Positions 1-7,172 of a stretch of 14,665 bases of DNA are shown here, piece after piece. Source of the DNA: Anaerolineales bacterium (GTDB lineage: Bacteria; Chloroflexota; Anaerolineae; 4572-78; NAK82); the NCBI GenBank assembly GCA_024643945.1, contig JAHELX010000082.1, forward strand, positions 1 to 14,665, read 5' to 3'. The translations under genes and the position numbers were made by a program. The notes below the pieces were generated by a model that saw only the letters and a list, made by a program, of their open reading frames with translations, was not told the origin of the DNA and did no database searches. Position 1 is the first letter of the stretch. Each line of letters begins with the position of its first letter.

Positions 1-695
1 CCGGGTTTGACCACGTCGGAAGGGTGATTGACCCGTCCCCAGGAAAGCTCTGAAATGTGAATGAGCCCTTCCACGCCCCCTAAATCCACAAAGGCACCAA
101 AGCCACATAAACTGGTTATACGCCCGGTGCATATGTCGCCCTCGGTCAGCGATTCGAGAAGCAGCCTGGCATCCTGATCATGGGCGGCCGCCCGCTCGGA
201 GAAAATAAGTCGATTTCGGCCACGATCGAGTTCAATCACCCGCAGGCAAAGCGTATCACCGACCCGGCAAGTCAATTCGGCCTGTCGTGCCTGGCTATTT
301 AACTCATGGGGCAAGTCGAGCAACTGCGATGCGGGTACAAATCCTTGAATTTGACCAAATTGAACCAGTAGCCCGCCTCGGTTGCAACCGAGCACTATCA
401 GATCAACCCGTTCCTTAGATTCAAGCAATTGAGTTGCCCTTTCCCAGTCTATATCCAGGCTGCTCGCTGGCCGGGAGTAGCGAGTCTGGTCTGCGTTATT
501 CCTCCCGTCTGATGCCACACCTGGTCCTGGTTCTTGGTAAGCGGGTGAGGAGTAAGACGGTGTCTCGGTTGCCCCCCCCGAGGTACTACGCTGGTGTTCG
601 GATGATGACGTCGCGCGTTCCGCATCGCTCAATAATCCATGCCAGTACGATTCGTCGAGAGGTGTTTCCCACGGGTTGGATGCTGCGGTTGCCAT
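1..695 (-). CDS. rpsA: 30S ribosomal protein S1 / S1-domain RNA-binding protein, N-terminal part (runs off left edge)
   Basis: The reading frame is open from an ATG at 695-693 to the left edge, giving 231 residues and no stop, so the C-terminus is missing. SD GGGAG lies 5 nt before the ATG. Residues 1-80 are a Ser/Pro/Gln-rich, probably disordered extension. Residues about 82-168 form a first S1-like OB domain (ending LRVIELDRGRNRLIFSERAA) and a second begins near 184, with GRITSLCGFGAFVDLGGVEG followed by HISELSWGRVNHPSDVV. That second domain closely matches the canonical S1 repeat of ribosomal protein S1, which binds mRNA and helps place it on the 30S subunit. A run of eight G (coding strand) sits in the linker at residues 39-41. 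It is transcribed from its own consensus promoter at 937-965. An alternative is another multi-S1 protein, but the domain sequence favours S1. Confidence 0.88.
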   Translation of the reverse strand, partial: MATAASNPWETPLDESYWHGLLSDAERATSSSEHQRSTSGGATETPSYSSPAYQEPGPGVASDGRNNADQTRYSRPASSLDIDWERATQLLESKERVDLIVLGCNRGGLLVQFGQIQGFVPASQLLDLPHELNSQARQAELTCRVGDTLCLRVIELDRGRNRLIFSERAAAHDQDARLLLESLTEGDICTGRITSLCGFGAFVDLGGVEGLIHISELSWGRVNHPSDVVKP

Positions 696-930
696 AATAT
701 CTCCCTCACTCCTGCGACATACAAACAAAAGCCCCGGCGCTCCGGCGTTCATCGCCGGTTCGATACCGAGACTCTCAAAACAAGCTATATCGTGTCACCT
801 GCGACATTATCTGTTGACTCTCAAACATACGCCGGCACAATCTCACCACACACAATCAACGACCAAATTATCTCGCTAAACAACTTAAAAAGAGGACTCA
901 AGCGGTCTCTTTTGTGCTAAACCTAACAAC
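696..930 (-). promoter_or_regulatory. Long 5' leader of the S1 gene
   Basis: About 235 nt separate the predicted transcription start (near 930) from the S1 ATG. The leader contains a perfect 6-bp hairpin (742-747 with 753-758, loop 5 nt). A competing CCGG/CCGG pairing (736-bases region next to it, roughly 735-745) is followed on the RNA by a short T-rich stretch. Two 10-nt direct repeats are present: CCTGCGACAT at 711-720 and 798-807, and GACTCTCAAA at 770-779 and 816-825 (plus-strand readings). I see no convincing gene. A 17-codon upstream ORF lacks an SD. Autogenous control of S1 through its leader is known in other bacteria; here it is only a possibility. Confidence 0.45.
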
Positions 931-936
931 TACTCT

Positions 937-965
937 ATTATAAATGACGGAAGCATTATTGTCAA
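937..965 (-). promoter_or_regulatory. Perfect sigma70 consensus promoter for S1
   Basis: On the minus strand, TTGACA (965-960) and TATAAT (942-937) are separated by exactly 17 nt. Both hexamers match consensus fully. The -35 box overlaps the TGA stop (964-962) of the upstream sensor gene. The predicted start is near 930. Confidence 0.88.
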
Positions 966-2887
966 GGCCGATTTTGTTGCCCTTGTTCCATTTCGGCCAG
1001 GGCACGTGCTACTTCTTCGATGGCGATCCGCTGCTTGCGATACAGATCCGACTCGCTCATAGCCAACCGGTGGGCAATGTCGCGGACACGCATCCCCTGG
1101 ATGAATTTTAGCTCCAGAATGTTGTATAACAACCATTCAGCGGCAGTCATGCGGCGCTCGCCGTCGGGTCGCAGGTTATCTATGGCCTGACCCAGGACAG
1201 CGCGCAGCGCCCGGACGGCATTGCCATCGTGTTGTTCCATTGCTTCTTGCACTACCTGCAATCGCAGCAACGGGCTGCCGGACAACTGGGGTCCACCCCA
1301 ATAATGGGCCAGGGCATCGCGCACCATCTGGGTGAAATCGGATGCGTTCAGTGGGCTACTGACGGCCAAGGTCTCCAGGCCTGGCGAGCCAGCGTAGCGG
1401 ATGGTTCCGCGCAGTCGCTGCACCTGTTCGATTTCAGGGATGATGCTCTTGAGTGCGTCGAACACATCTTGTTGCAAATGTCGATCTTCCAACGCCAACT
1501 CAGCCTGAGCGATCAAAGCTGCAACCACTTCTCGCTCCGCTTCAGTCAAGTCGGGCTGGGCGGCTCGCGCCTCTACCGCCAGCAGACCCAAAGTCACATC
1601 CCGCGCTTTGGTGCGCAAAAGAGCAAACCAAAAGCCGCCCTGAGGTACAAAGATAGGGACTTGCTCGCTCCCATTGCGTGAGACGTTGGTCAACGTTGAT
1701 GCGTTGACACTCGACAGGGCCATCTCGACGGTGGCCTGGGAGCCACACTGGGCCTCAAGTCGGGGGCCAGACCGGGCGATCACGTTAGCGATGAATCCAG
1801 TGCGCACCCGCAACACCTCACACAAGGTGGTAATAATGTTCTCAAGCGCCTGTTGGAGGTCAGTGGTGGTCAGCAAGCGACGATCAAGCTCTTGAATCCA
1901 CTCAACTTCTTCCCGGTCTTTGCGGAATACGAGACGATCTATAGCTGGCCTGGCCATGTTTATAACCAATTGCGCCAGTACAATCACAGCCACGATGGAG
2001 GTGGTCAGTACCATGTCGCGGGGTAACCCAAGAATTCGGGGGCTCTCCGGCATGACCATAATAGTGAAAATCACCGCTGTTGCTACCAACGGGCCGCGCA
2101 GTAGATAGTGGATCAAGCGATGCTTAACCACCCGGTCGGGCGTGAGCACTCCAAAGAAGGCCACGCTGTAGGCCATCACCACGATCATCAAGGCAATGCC
2201 CAAGTTGCCCGCAAAAAGCACGGTGAAGAAGAAGGCTCGCGACCAAAACGAGGGTGATGGGGCGCTGGCGACCAGCAAATAGGGAAATACTCCCAACGCC
2301 GGTGCCGCAAATGAGGCCGCCAGATACGTCATACGCCGCCGTGACGTGGAGGTGAGGCAACGTTTACGTGCGCGGTAAATGTTATAGGCTCCCAAGATCA
2401 CGGCTGCGAAGAAGTAGATCGAAAAGAGCCAGAAAAGAGGACCGGCACTGAACTGAGTGATGCCAGGGCTGTAAATGCCGTCGCGGACCAACCAATCTGT
2501 CCAAAAGGCGAGGGGCAGCAAGAAAAGACCGACCAGATAGCCACCGCGCACTGTCCACCGCCGCAGGCCGGACAGGGAGTTGGTAGTGCGGAGCAGCGCG
2601 TCCGAGAAGTGCAGATAAGCGGCTGGTGTAAAGGCGATGCCGATCCACTGAATTTTTAACCAGGGTATGGCAGCTCCCAATGAGGTCGTCTCAAAGAGAG
2701 CCACATCGCCCGCGTAGGTGATGCATACGCAAGCGATCAGCGCGCTAAACGAACGGGCAACGGAGCTGCGCAGGTTGTGGGTAAGGACGTATACCAGCAG
2801 CGAAAAGGCAAGGATGACAATGGCCGAAGATAATGCTCGGTTTAGCGACGAAAGTAAATTGACGATATTACCCTCAAAGATTCCCAT
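962..2887 (-). CDS. Membrane sensor/regulator: N-terminal multi-TM region, GAF domain, C-terminal HTH, no kinase
   Basis: 641 aa. Residues 1-315 hold about eight or nine hydrophobic segments (near 20-37, 46-63, 72-92, 113-132, 147-170, 186-206, 218-246, 262-280, 292-312), resembling the histidine-kinase N-terminal 7TM input region. Residues about 335-465 fit a GAF domain (starting WIQELDRRLLTTTDLQQALE, ending with a long helix). No H-box, N, G1 or G2 ATPase motif follows. Instead, residues 580-632 form a helical DNA-binding-like region (EWLLYNILELKFIQG, then VRDIAHRLAMSESDLYRKQR) similar to sigma region 4/FIS-type HTHs. I infer a one-component membrane-bound transcription regulator. It lies 40 nt downstream of the GNAT gene on the same strand. 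No SD is visible; a TATAAT string sits 1 nt before the ATG. Ligand and targets are unknown. Confidence 0.75.
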   Translation of the reverse strand: MGIFEGNIVNLLSSLNRALSSAIVILAFSLLVYVLTHNLRSSVARSFSALIACVCITYAGDVALFETTSLGAAIPWLKIQWIGIAFTPAAYLHFSDALLRTTNSLSGLRRWTVRGGYLVGLFLLPLAFWTDWLVRDGIYSPGITQFSAGPLFWLFSIYFFAAVILGAYNIYRARKRCLTSTSRRRMTYLAASFAAPALGVFPYLLVASAPSPSFWSRAFFFTVLFAGNLGIALMIVVMAYSVAFFGVLTPDRVVKHRLIHYLLRGPLVATAVIFTIMVMPESPRILGLPRDMVLTTSIVAVIVLAQLVINMARPAIDRLVFRKDREEVEWIQELDRRLLTTTDLQQALENIITTLCEVLRVRTGFIANVIARSGPRLEAQCGSQATVEMALSSVNASTLTNVSRNGSEQVPIFVPQGGFWFALLRTKARDVTLGLLAVEARAAQPDLTEAEREVVAALIAQAELALEDRHLQQDVFDALKSIIPEIEQVQRLRGTIRYAGSPGLETLAVSSPLNASDFTQMVRDALAHYWGGPQLSGSPLLRLQVVQEAMEQHDGNAVRALRAVLGQAIDNLRPDGERRMTAAEWLLYNILELKFIQGMRVRDIAHRLAMSESDLYRKQRIAIEEVARALAEMEQGQQNRP

Positions 2888-2927
2888 TATTATATTAGTT
2901 ACGCCTTATGCAACTCGTAGTACATGA

Positions 2928-3530
2928 TCACAAAGTCAAGGAAAAGAAAACAGCTATGTCGCCATTGCTATAATAGCGATCATTGTAGCCGCAAAAAACA
3001 AATCTGTGTTTCTGGGCAAAACGGATGGCCGGGTAATTCTTAGTTTGAGCTTCCAACATCAGTTTGCTCAGTTCGTTGTCCAGCGCCCAGTATCGAGCTG
3101 CACGCAACAAGGCAGTGGCAACTCCCTGCCTGCGATAGCGCTGGTGCACGATGAGATTTCGTATCCAGCCTACACCATGCCAGGTTTGGGCCGTCATATC
3201 CAGAAAACCAATCGGTTGGCCTGAGTCGTCAGCGGCGGCCAAAAAGCACTCCCCTCGTCGCCAGTTGGGCAGGAGTTCATCGGGATGGCGTGGGTATTCC
3301 ACTTTCATCGGACGGGGCAAGCGCACGGTATCGAAGCGTACTTCGATAGATCGTTCGTTCTCGTGGGCATGCATTTGCCACACGTAATCGGTAACGTACG
3401 AGCTATCCAGTTCGCAGCACAGGTTGAGATCGGCCAACTCGGCCATACGTACGATCATAGGAAGAGACAGGCTCCAGTACCAATAGATAGTTGAAAGTAG
3501 GCGGTCGTCAGCAGTCGGAATCGAGTTCAT
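2928..3530 (-). CDS. GNAT-family N-acetyltransferase
   Basis: 200 aa when read from the ATG at 3530. The frame stays open upstream to 3626, but those residues look non-coding and cross a T8 run. The GNAT fold is seen in the second half: strand GQPIGFLDM (105-112), WIRNLIVHQRYRRQGVATAL (122-141) with the acetyl-CoA loop R-x-x-G-x-A at 133-138, and the C-terminal NDRYYSNGDIAVFFSL, which recalls streptothricin-acetyltransferase-like members. Such enzymes move an acetyl group from acetyl-CoA to an amine; the acceptor cannot be predicted. No good SD precedes either this start or the internal ATG at 3458 (residue 25), after which the conserved domain begins, so the true protein may be 176 aa. The 7TM regulator follows after 40 nt and may be cotranscribed. 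Confidence 0.8.
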   Translation of the reverse strand: MNSIPTADDRLLSTIYWYWSLSLPMIVRMAELADLNLCCELDSSYVTDYVWQMHAHENERSIEVRFDTVRLPRPMKVEYPRHPDELLPNWRRGECFLAAADDSGQPIGFLDMTAQTWHGVGWIRNLIVHQRYRRQGVATALLRAARYWALDNELSKLMLEAQTKNYPAIRFAQKHRFVFCGYNDRYYSNGDIAVFFSLTL

Positions 3531-3737
3531 TCTAGCATTGGGAACCCGAAAAGGCAAAAAAAACTCCTCAAGGGGCGATAAATGTGCTATACTATGCGCA
3601 GTTGCTATGGCTATGCGCCGTTGCAACTTGGGATTCTATGGAGTGGTCTCTACGTTTCGGAGAAAGGAGACTGCCTTGATTCAGTTCTGTAAGTGCACAA
3701 AGGGTTTACACCGATCGGGGCGAAGCGGACGCCGGTG

Positions 3738-3757
3738 CACCTATCCATCAGGTGGAG
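3738..3757 (+). promoter_or_regulatory. SD of the MIP gene, inside a short hairpin
   Basis: The SD AGGTGGAG (3750-3757) decides the ATG at 3761. CACCT at 3738-3742 can pair with AGGTG at 3750-3754 (loop 7 nt), partly hiding the SD. The helix is only 5 bp, so the effect may be small. Confidence 0.4.
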
Positions 3758-3760
3758 ACT

Positions 3761-4546
3761 ATGAAAGCTCCCTGGGTGCTCTTCTTCTCGGAGTTGGTGG
3801 GTACAGCTCTGCTGGTAGTCGTGGGCCTGTCGCTGGTCATCGTCGACTTTGGGGCGGGGAGCCCGTTGGCCAATCTGCTTCCGAATCCGGGGGTCCGGCG
3901 CCTGATCACCGGGTTTTTGTTCGGCACAACTGGTGGCCTCATCGCGCTTTCGCCGGTCGGGAAGGTCAGTGGCGCGCACATTAACCCGGTGGTCACGCTG
4001 GCCTTCTGGTTGCAAAGAAAGATGCGCGCTGGACACGCCGTGGGTTACGTCCTGGCGCAACTCGGCGGTGCCATCCTGGGGGCTTTGCCTCTCCTCGCCT
4101 GGGGGCGAATGGGCAAGAGCATCCATTTCGGCGCGACGCTGCCTGGTTCTGGCTATGACGCGGGGACAGCAGTGCTGGGAGAAATCGTGGCCACTTTTGC
4201 CTTGATTGTGGGTCTGTTTTTCTTTCTCAGCCACCGCCGCATTCGTTCCTTTACTCCGCTGCTTTTCCCTTTCTTGTACGCGCTAATGGTCTACCTTGAG
4301 GCTCCCATCTCTGGCACCAGCACCAACCCGGCGCGCAGCCTGGGGCCGGCACTGGTTTCTGGAGACTGGCGGGACTGGTGGGTATACTGGCTAGGCCCGG
4401 TGCTGGGAACCTTCTTGGGATTAGCGGCGCACAGGTTCACCTGGCGCGGCCTTGAAGCTGAAGTCGCCAAGATCTACCACTTTGAGCACGACCCTTATGG
4501 GGTGTTCAAGGAAGTCGAACGAGTGGTGGAGGACAGCCTGGAGTAG
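3761..4546 (+). CDS. MIP-family channel (aquaporin/glycerol-facilitator type) with NPV first box
   Basis: 261 aa integral membrane protein with six TM helices and the two half-helix loops of the major intrinsic protein family. The second loop is canonical (SGTSTNPARS, N189-P190-A191, pore arginine R192). The first is SGAHINPVV (N75-P76-V77), an Ala-to-Val change in the NPA box. Compared from memory with E. coli AqpZ, the position of the selectivity-filter His falls on V177, so a classical water-only filter is unlikely; small neutral solutes such as glycerol or a metalloid acid are possible. The start is the ATG at 3761, 3 nt after SD AGGTGGAG (3750-3757). A GTG at 3752 lies inside that SD and is rejected. 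A charged tail of about 35 residues follows TM6. lgt starts 84 nt downstream. Confidence 0.88.
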   Translation: MKAPWVLFFSELVGTALLVVVGLSLVIVDFGAGSPLANLLPNPGVRRLITGFLFGTTGGLIALSPVGKVSGAHINPVVTLAFWLQRKMRAGHAVGYVLAQLGGAILGALPLLAWGRMGKSIHFGATLPGSGYDAGTAVLGEIVATFALIVGLFFFLSHRRIRSFTPLLFPFLYALMVYLEAPISGTSTNPARSLGPALVSGDWRDWWVYWLGPVLGTFLGLAAHRFTWRGLEAEVAKIYHFEHDPYGVFKEVERVVEDSLE

Positions 4547-4562
4547 AAAGAGATGCCTTACC

Positions 4563-4590
4563 TTGCATCTAACGGGCAAAGGAGTACAAT
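4563..4590 (+). promoter_or_regulatory. Possible promoter for lgt
   Basis: TTGCAT (4563-4568) and TACAAT (4585-4590) are 16 nt apart in the 84-nt gap between the MIP gene and lgt. The -10 is good and the -35 weak. lgt may instead be read from the MIP promoter. Confidence 0.35.
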
Positions 4591-4630
4591 ATACACTCGT
4601 TCGACATATATTTAACCCAAGGAGTAATTT

Positions 4631-5530
4631 ATGCCTCCTATTAGCCCAACGTTCAATATTGGCCCGCTCCTTGTTCACTGGTATGGAATCATCATTGTGA
4701 CAGGCGCGCTGGCCGGCGCTTACGCCGCTACCTTTGAAGCCAAACGCCGGGGCGAAGACCCCGAGCACGTATGGAACGGATTGGTGTGGTGCCTCATCGG
4801 CGGTATCTTTGGCGCCCGTCTTTATCATGTGCTCTCGTCGCCGCAGGGTACTTCTATCGGATTTCACTATTACTTCGTCACCAACCCCTTTGAGACGGTC
4901 ACAGTGTTCGGGCTTTCCTTCCCTTTTCCCACGGCCTTGATGATTTGGAATGGGGGACTGGGGATCTACGGCGGTGTTGCTGGTGGTGTGCTAGCTGTCG
5001 TCATTTACGCCTGGCGTAACCACCTGAATCTTGCCCGCTGGCTCGACATCGGTGCACCAGGGCTCATTCTGGGCCAGGCCATCGGTCGCTGGGGCAACTT
5101 CGTCAACCAGGAGCTATATGGCCCACCCACCACATTGCCTTGGGGCATCCCGATTGATGCCCAGCATCGTATTCCCCCGTTCACTGACCTGACTCGATAT
5201 CCGGTGGCGACCACCCGCTTTCAGCCTCTCTTCCTGTACGAGTCGCTGTGGAATCTGATTGCCTTTATTGCGCTGATGGTTATCGGTCGGCGCTATAGTG
5301 ATCGTCTGAAAGATGGCGACATCCTGTCGCTATATCTGATCTTTTATGGCGTAGGACGTTTCTTCATCGAGGCGTTGCGCCCCGATGCCTGGCTGATAGG
5401 CAACATTCCCACAGCGCAACTGGTGTCGGCAGGGGTGATTGTGCTGGGTGTAGGACTGATGGTGTGGCGCCGGAGGCAGAAGCCAGAACTCAGCAGCCAG
5501 TGGGCGGAAAACAAAGACAGCCTTCGATAA
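4631..5530 (+). CDS. lgt: Prolipoprotein diacylglyceryl transferase (Lgt)
   Basis: 299 aa, normal length. Lgt moves a diacylglyceryl group from phosphatidylglycerol to the lipobox cysteine of prolipoproteins at the cytoplasmic membrane, the first step of lipoprotein maturation. Seven TM segments are visible. Signature regions are YGI near residues 18-20, WNGGLGIYGGVAGG (106-119), the family signature GRWGNFVNQELYG (152-164), and YGVGRFFIEALRPD (239-252), which supplies the conserved Arg and Glu. The position of the catalytic-region His of E. coli (HGG) is Tyr (Y113-GG), a change I believe is common outside Proteobacteria. SD AAGGAG lies 7 nt before the ATG. The gene ends 68 nt before a structured trailer and a strong terminator. 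Confidence 0.96.
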   Translation: MPPISPTFNIGPLLVHWYGIIIVTGALAGAYAATFEAKRRGEDPEHVWNGLVWCLIGGIFGARLYHVLSSPQGTSIGFHYYFVTNPFETVTVFGLSFPFPTALMIWNGGLGIYGGVAGGVLAVVIYAWRNHLNLARWLDIGAPGLILGQAIGRWGNFVNQELYGPPTTLPWGIPIDAQHRIPPFTDLTRYPVATTRFQPLFLYESLWNLIAFIALMVIGRRYSDRLKDGDILSLYLIFYGVGRFFIEALRPDAWLIGNIPTAQLVSAGVIVLGVGLMVWRRRQKPELSSQWAENKDSLR

Positions 5531-5536
5531 CAAAGT

Positions 5537-5609
5537 ACTCGTTCAAAAATAACTTGGCATTTTTGAGTGGCAAAACACGAGGAAAATGCTAAGTTATAAA
5601 TCAACGAGT
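5537..5609 (+). repeat. Nested imperfect inverted repeat in the lgt trailer
   Basis: The outer arms ACTCGTT (5537-5543) and AACGAGT (5603-5609) are perfect complements. Inside them, 15-nt arms at 5549-5563 and 5583-5597 pair with a single exception, which on plus-strand RNA is a G.U pair. The apical loop is 19 nt. No ORF explains it. It sits directly before the terminator, so it may protect the mRNA 3' end or be a small RNA domain. Confidence 0.6.
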
Positions 5610-5611
5610 GC

Positions 5612-5644
5612 AAAACAGCCCCCGCTCATTGCGGGGGCTGTTTT
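5612..5644. terminator. Bidirectional rho-independent terminator between lgt and rpoD
   Basis: A perfect 14-bp inverted repeat, AAAACAGCCCCCGC (5612-5625) with GCGGGGGCTGTTTT (5631-5644), loop TCATT. The GC-rich stem flanked by A and T runs works in both directions: for lgt on the plus strand and rpoD on the minus strand. Confidence 0.95.
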
Positions 5645-5684
5645 ATGTATGACCTGTGCAGTGCTATCGCAACCTATTTGACTA

Positions 5685-5741
5685 CCCTGGCCCGCTTGGG
5701 ACAGCCGGGCCAGGCCCCGGCCCGCGCGGCGCAGCCGGGGC
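5685..5741 (-). repeat. Two tandem GC-rich hairpins in the rpoD 3' region
   Basis: A 9-bp stem (5686-5694 with 5706-5714) and an 8-bp stem (5714-5721 with 5734-5741) lie back to back just after the rpoD stop. On the minus strand both units share CCCGGCTG plus a CGGGCC block, so one looks like a diverged copy of the other. No T run follows; the real terminator lies about 40 nt further on. Confidence 0.65.
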
Positions 5742-5748
5742 GGGCTGA

Positions 5749-6948
5749 CTAACTCAGGTAGTCGCGCAACTGCCGACTGCGCCGGGGGTGGCGTAGCTTA
5801 CGCAATGCCTGGCCTTCGATCTGGCGAATACGTTCGCGAGTTAGGCCAAACTTTTTGCCAACTTCCTCCAGCGTATAGCTACGGCCATTTTGCAGGCCAA
5901 AACGCAGGCGTAGAATGCGTGCCTCACGTGGTGTGAGGGTGGCCAGTACGTCCTCCAGCTTCTCCTGCAACATATGGTGATAGGCGGCGTCGGGTGGCGT
6001 GGGCGCGTCCTCATCTTCGATGAAGTTGCCCAGTTCGCTGTCTTCCTCCTCACCAACCGGCCGTTCCAGACTCACCGGATGACGGCTCACGCGCAACATC
6101 CAGCGCACTTTGGAGGGCTCCAGGCCCATCTCTTCGGCCAACTCTTCGGGCGTGGGCTTGCGCCCCCATACCTGTTCAAGTTGGCGCGATACCTGGTGCA
6201 GCTTGCGGATACGGTCACTCATGTGAACTGGCACACGAATGGTGCGACCCTGGTCAGCCAGCGCCCGGGTGATAGCTTGTCGAATCCACCAAGTAGCATA
6301 AGTGCTGAACTTATAGCCGCGCCGGTAGTCGAACTTCTCCACTGCCTTCATCAAGCCCAGGTTACCCTCTTGAATCAGGTCCGAGAAGGGCACGCCCTGT
6401 CCCATATACTTTTTGGCAATGCTCACTACCAGGCGCGTGTTAGCCTTGATCAGGTGATCCCGGGCGCGCTCTCCCTGAACGACCTCGCGCCGCAGCCGGG
6501 TAGCTTCTTCTTCATCATAACCATCCCGCTCGAGTTTGCGCTGGGCCCGACGCCCTCGCTCCAGCCGCTTAGCCAGAGAAGTTTCTTCTTCAGGTGTGAG
6601 CAAAGGCACCCGTGCCATCTCTTTGAGATAGAGGCTGATCGTATCATCGGCGGCGATGCCACTCAGATCGAAGGGGTCAGCCTCAGGGATCGCCTCAGCC
6701 TCTTCCGCTCCTGTAGACCTTGCCTCGCGCAGCCGTAGTTCTTCTTCAGCCTCTTCATCGTCGCTATAGACTTCAATCCCTTGCTCGACCAGTTGAATGA
6801 AAATGTCTTCCAATTGAGACATATTTTCTTCGGCTTCAGGAAAAGCGGCAAGCAAATCGTCAGTGGTGAGGTAGCCCTGCTGCACTGCCTTTTGAATCAG
6901 GTCTTCGGTTAACAACTCAATCTCGTTCTTTACCATCTCGTCTGACAT
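5749..6948 (-). CDS. rpoD: Primary sigma factor RpoD/SigA
   Basis: 399 aa, the compact type without the large non-conserved insert. Region 1.1-like helices are at about 12-62, an acidic linker at 63-90, region 1.2 at 100-135 ([20 protein letters not shown]), region 2 at 164-236 ([45 protein letters not shown] for -10 recognition and melting), region 3 at 245-325, and region 4 at 332-394 with the -35 [22 protein letters not shown]. These features are those of a housekeeping sigma70. An SD-like AAGGTGG lies 9 nt before the ATG at 6948. It has its own consensus promoter at 7066-7094, so it probably feeds back on itself. It is divergent from marR. Confidence 0.97.
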   Translation of the reverse strand: MSDEMVKNEIELLTEDLIQKAVQQGYLTTDDLLAAFPEAEENMSQLEDIFIQLVEQGIEVYSDDEEAEEELRLREARSTGAEEAEAIPEADPFDLSGIAADDTISLYLKEMARVPLLTPEEETSLAKRLERGRRAQRKLERDGYDEEEATRLRREVVQGERARDHLIKANTRLVVSIAKKYMGQGVPFSDLIQEGNLGLMKAVEKFDYRRGYKFSTYATWWIRQAITRALADQGRTIRVPVHMSDRIRKLHQVSRQLEQVWGRKPTPEELAEEMGLEPSKVRWMLRVSRHPVSLERPVGEEEDSELGNFIEDEDAPTPPDAAYHHMLQEKLEDVLATLTPREARILRLRFGLQNGRSYTLEEVGKKFGLTRERIRQIEGQALRKLRHPRRSRQLRDYLS

Positions 6949-6991
6949 TCCCCAAAACCACCTTAAACTTACAGTTTTTAGCTTAAAGATA

Positions 6992-7059
6992 GCCAGGCGG
7001 GGCCGTGACCCGCGCCTGGCCGTTGCATCGGGTTCTTACGTTGCAGGATAAACTCCTGC
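6992..7059 (-). promoter_or_regulatory. rpoD 5' leader with two stem-loops
   Basis: The mRNA should start near 7059. A 6-bp stem-loop GCAGGA/TCCTGC (7043-7048 with 7054-7059, loop 5 nt) would sit at the very 5' end. A second, stronger hairpin pairs 6992-6999 with 7013-7020 (8 bp, extendable by three GC pairs past a bulge). Two CGTTGCA copies (7021-7027, 7039-7045) lie between them. Confidence 0.55.
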
Positions 7060-7065
7060 GGAGAC

Positions 7066-7094
7066 ATTATAGCACATATTACATTCAGTGTCAA
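7066..7094 (-). promoter_or_regulatory. Perfect sigma70 consensus promoter for rpoD
   Basis: TTGACA (7094-7089) and TATAAT (7071-7066) on the minus strand are separated by 17 nt; both match consensus fully. The leader is about 110 nt. Confidence 0.9.
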
Positions 7095-7139
7095 CCCAAA
7101 TTTATTCAGTTTACATAAAATATTGGATGATATCTGGCC

Positions 7140-7167
7140 TTGACAGATTCAATTGTTATGATATAAT
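7140..7167 (+). promoter_or_regulatory. Consensus promoter for marR, extended -10
   Basis: TTGACA (7140-7145) and TATAAT (7162-7167) with a 16-nt spacer; TGA directly before the -10 makes it an extended -10. The predicted start is near 7174, inside the palindromes at 7173-7195. It fires away from the rpoD promoter; the two -35 boxes are 45 nt apart. Confidence 0.88.
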
Positions 7168-7172
7168 TTGGC

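Noticed and set aside
3531..3626. 32-residue upstream extension of the GNAT protein
   Set aside because: It crosses a T8 run and the divergent promoter region, and lacks an SD.
3752..3760. GTG at 3752 as the MIP start (three extra residues)
   Set aside because: It lies within the SD AGGTGGAG, which is properly spaced for the ATG at 3761.
3538..3984. Plus-strand open frame overlapping the MIP start, including a TTG at 3677 with an SD-like AAAGGAG
   Set aside because: The overlap with the MIP gene is long and the translation has no family features. A short leader peptide cannot be excluded but is not supported.
5537..5609. Integron attC site
   Set aside because: The arm ends do not show the paired RYYYAAC/GTTRRRY core sites and no integrase or cassette is nearby.
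5974..6738. Long open frame (254 codons) on the plus strand across rpoD
   Set aside because: It is antisense to a clear sigma factor gene, has no SD or family features, and its composition is a by-product of rpoD codon use.
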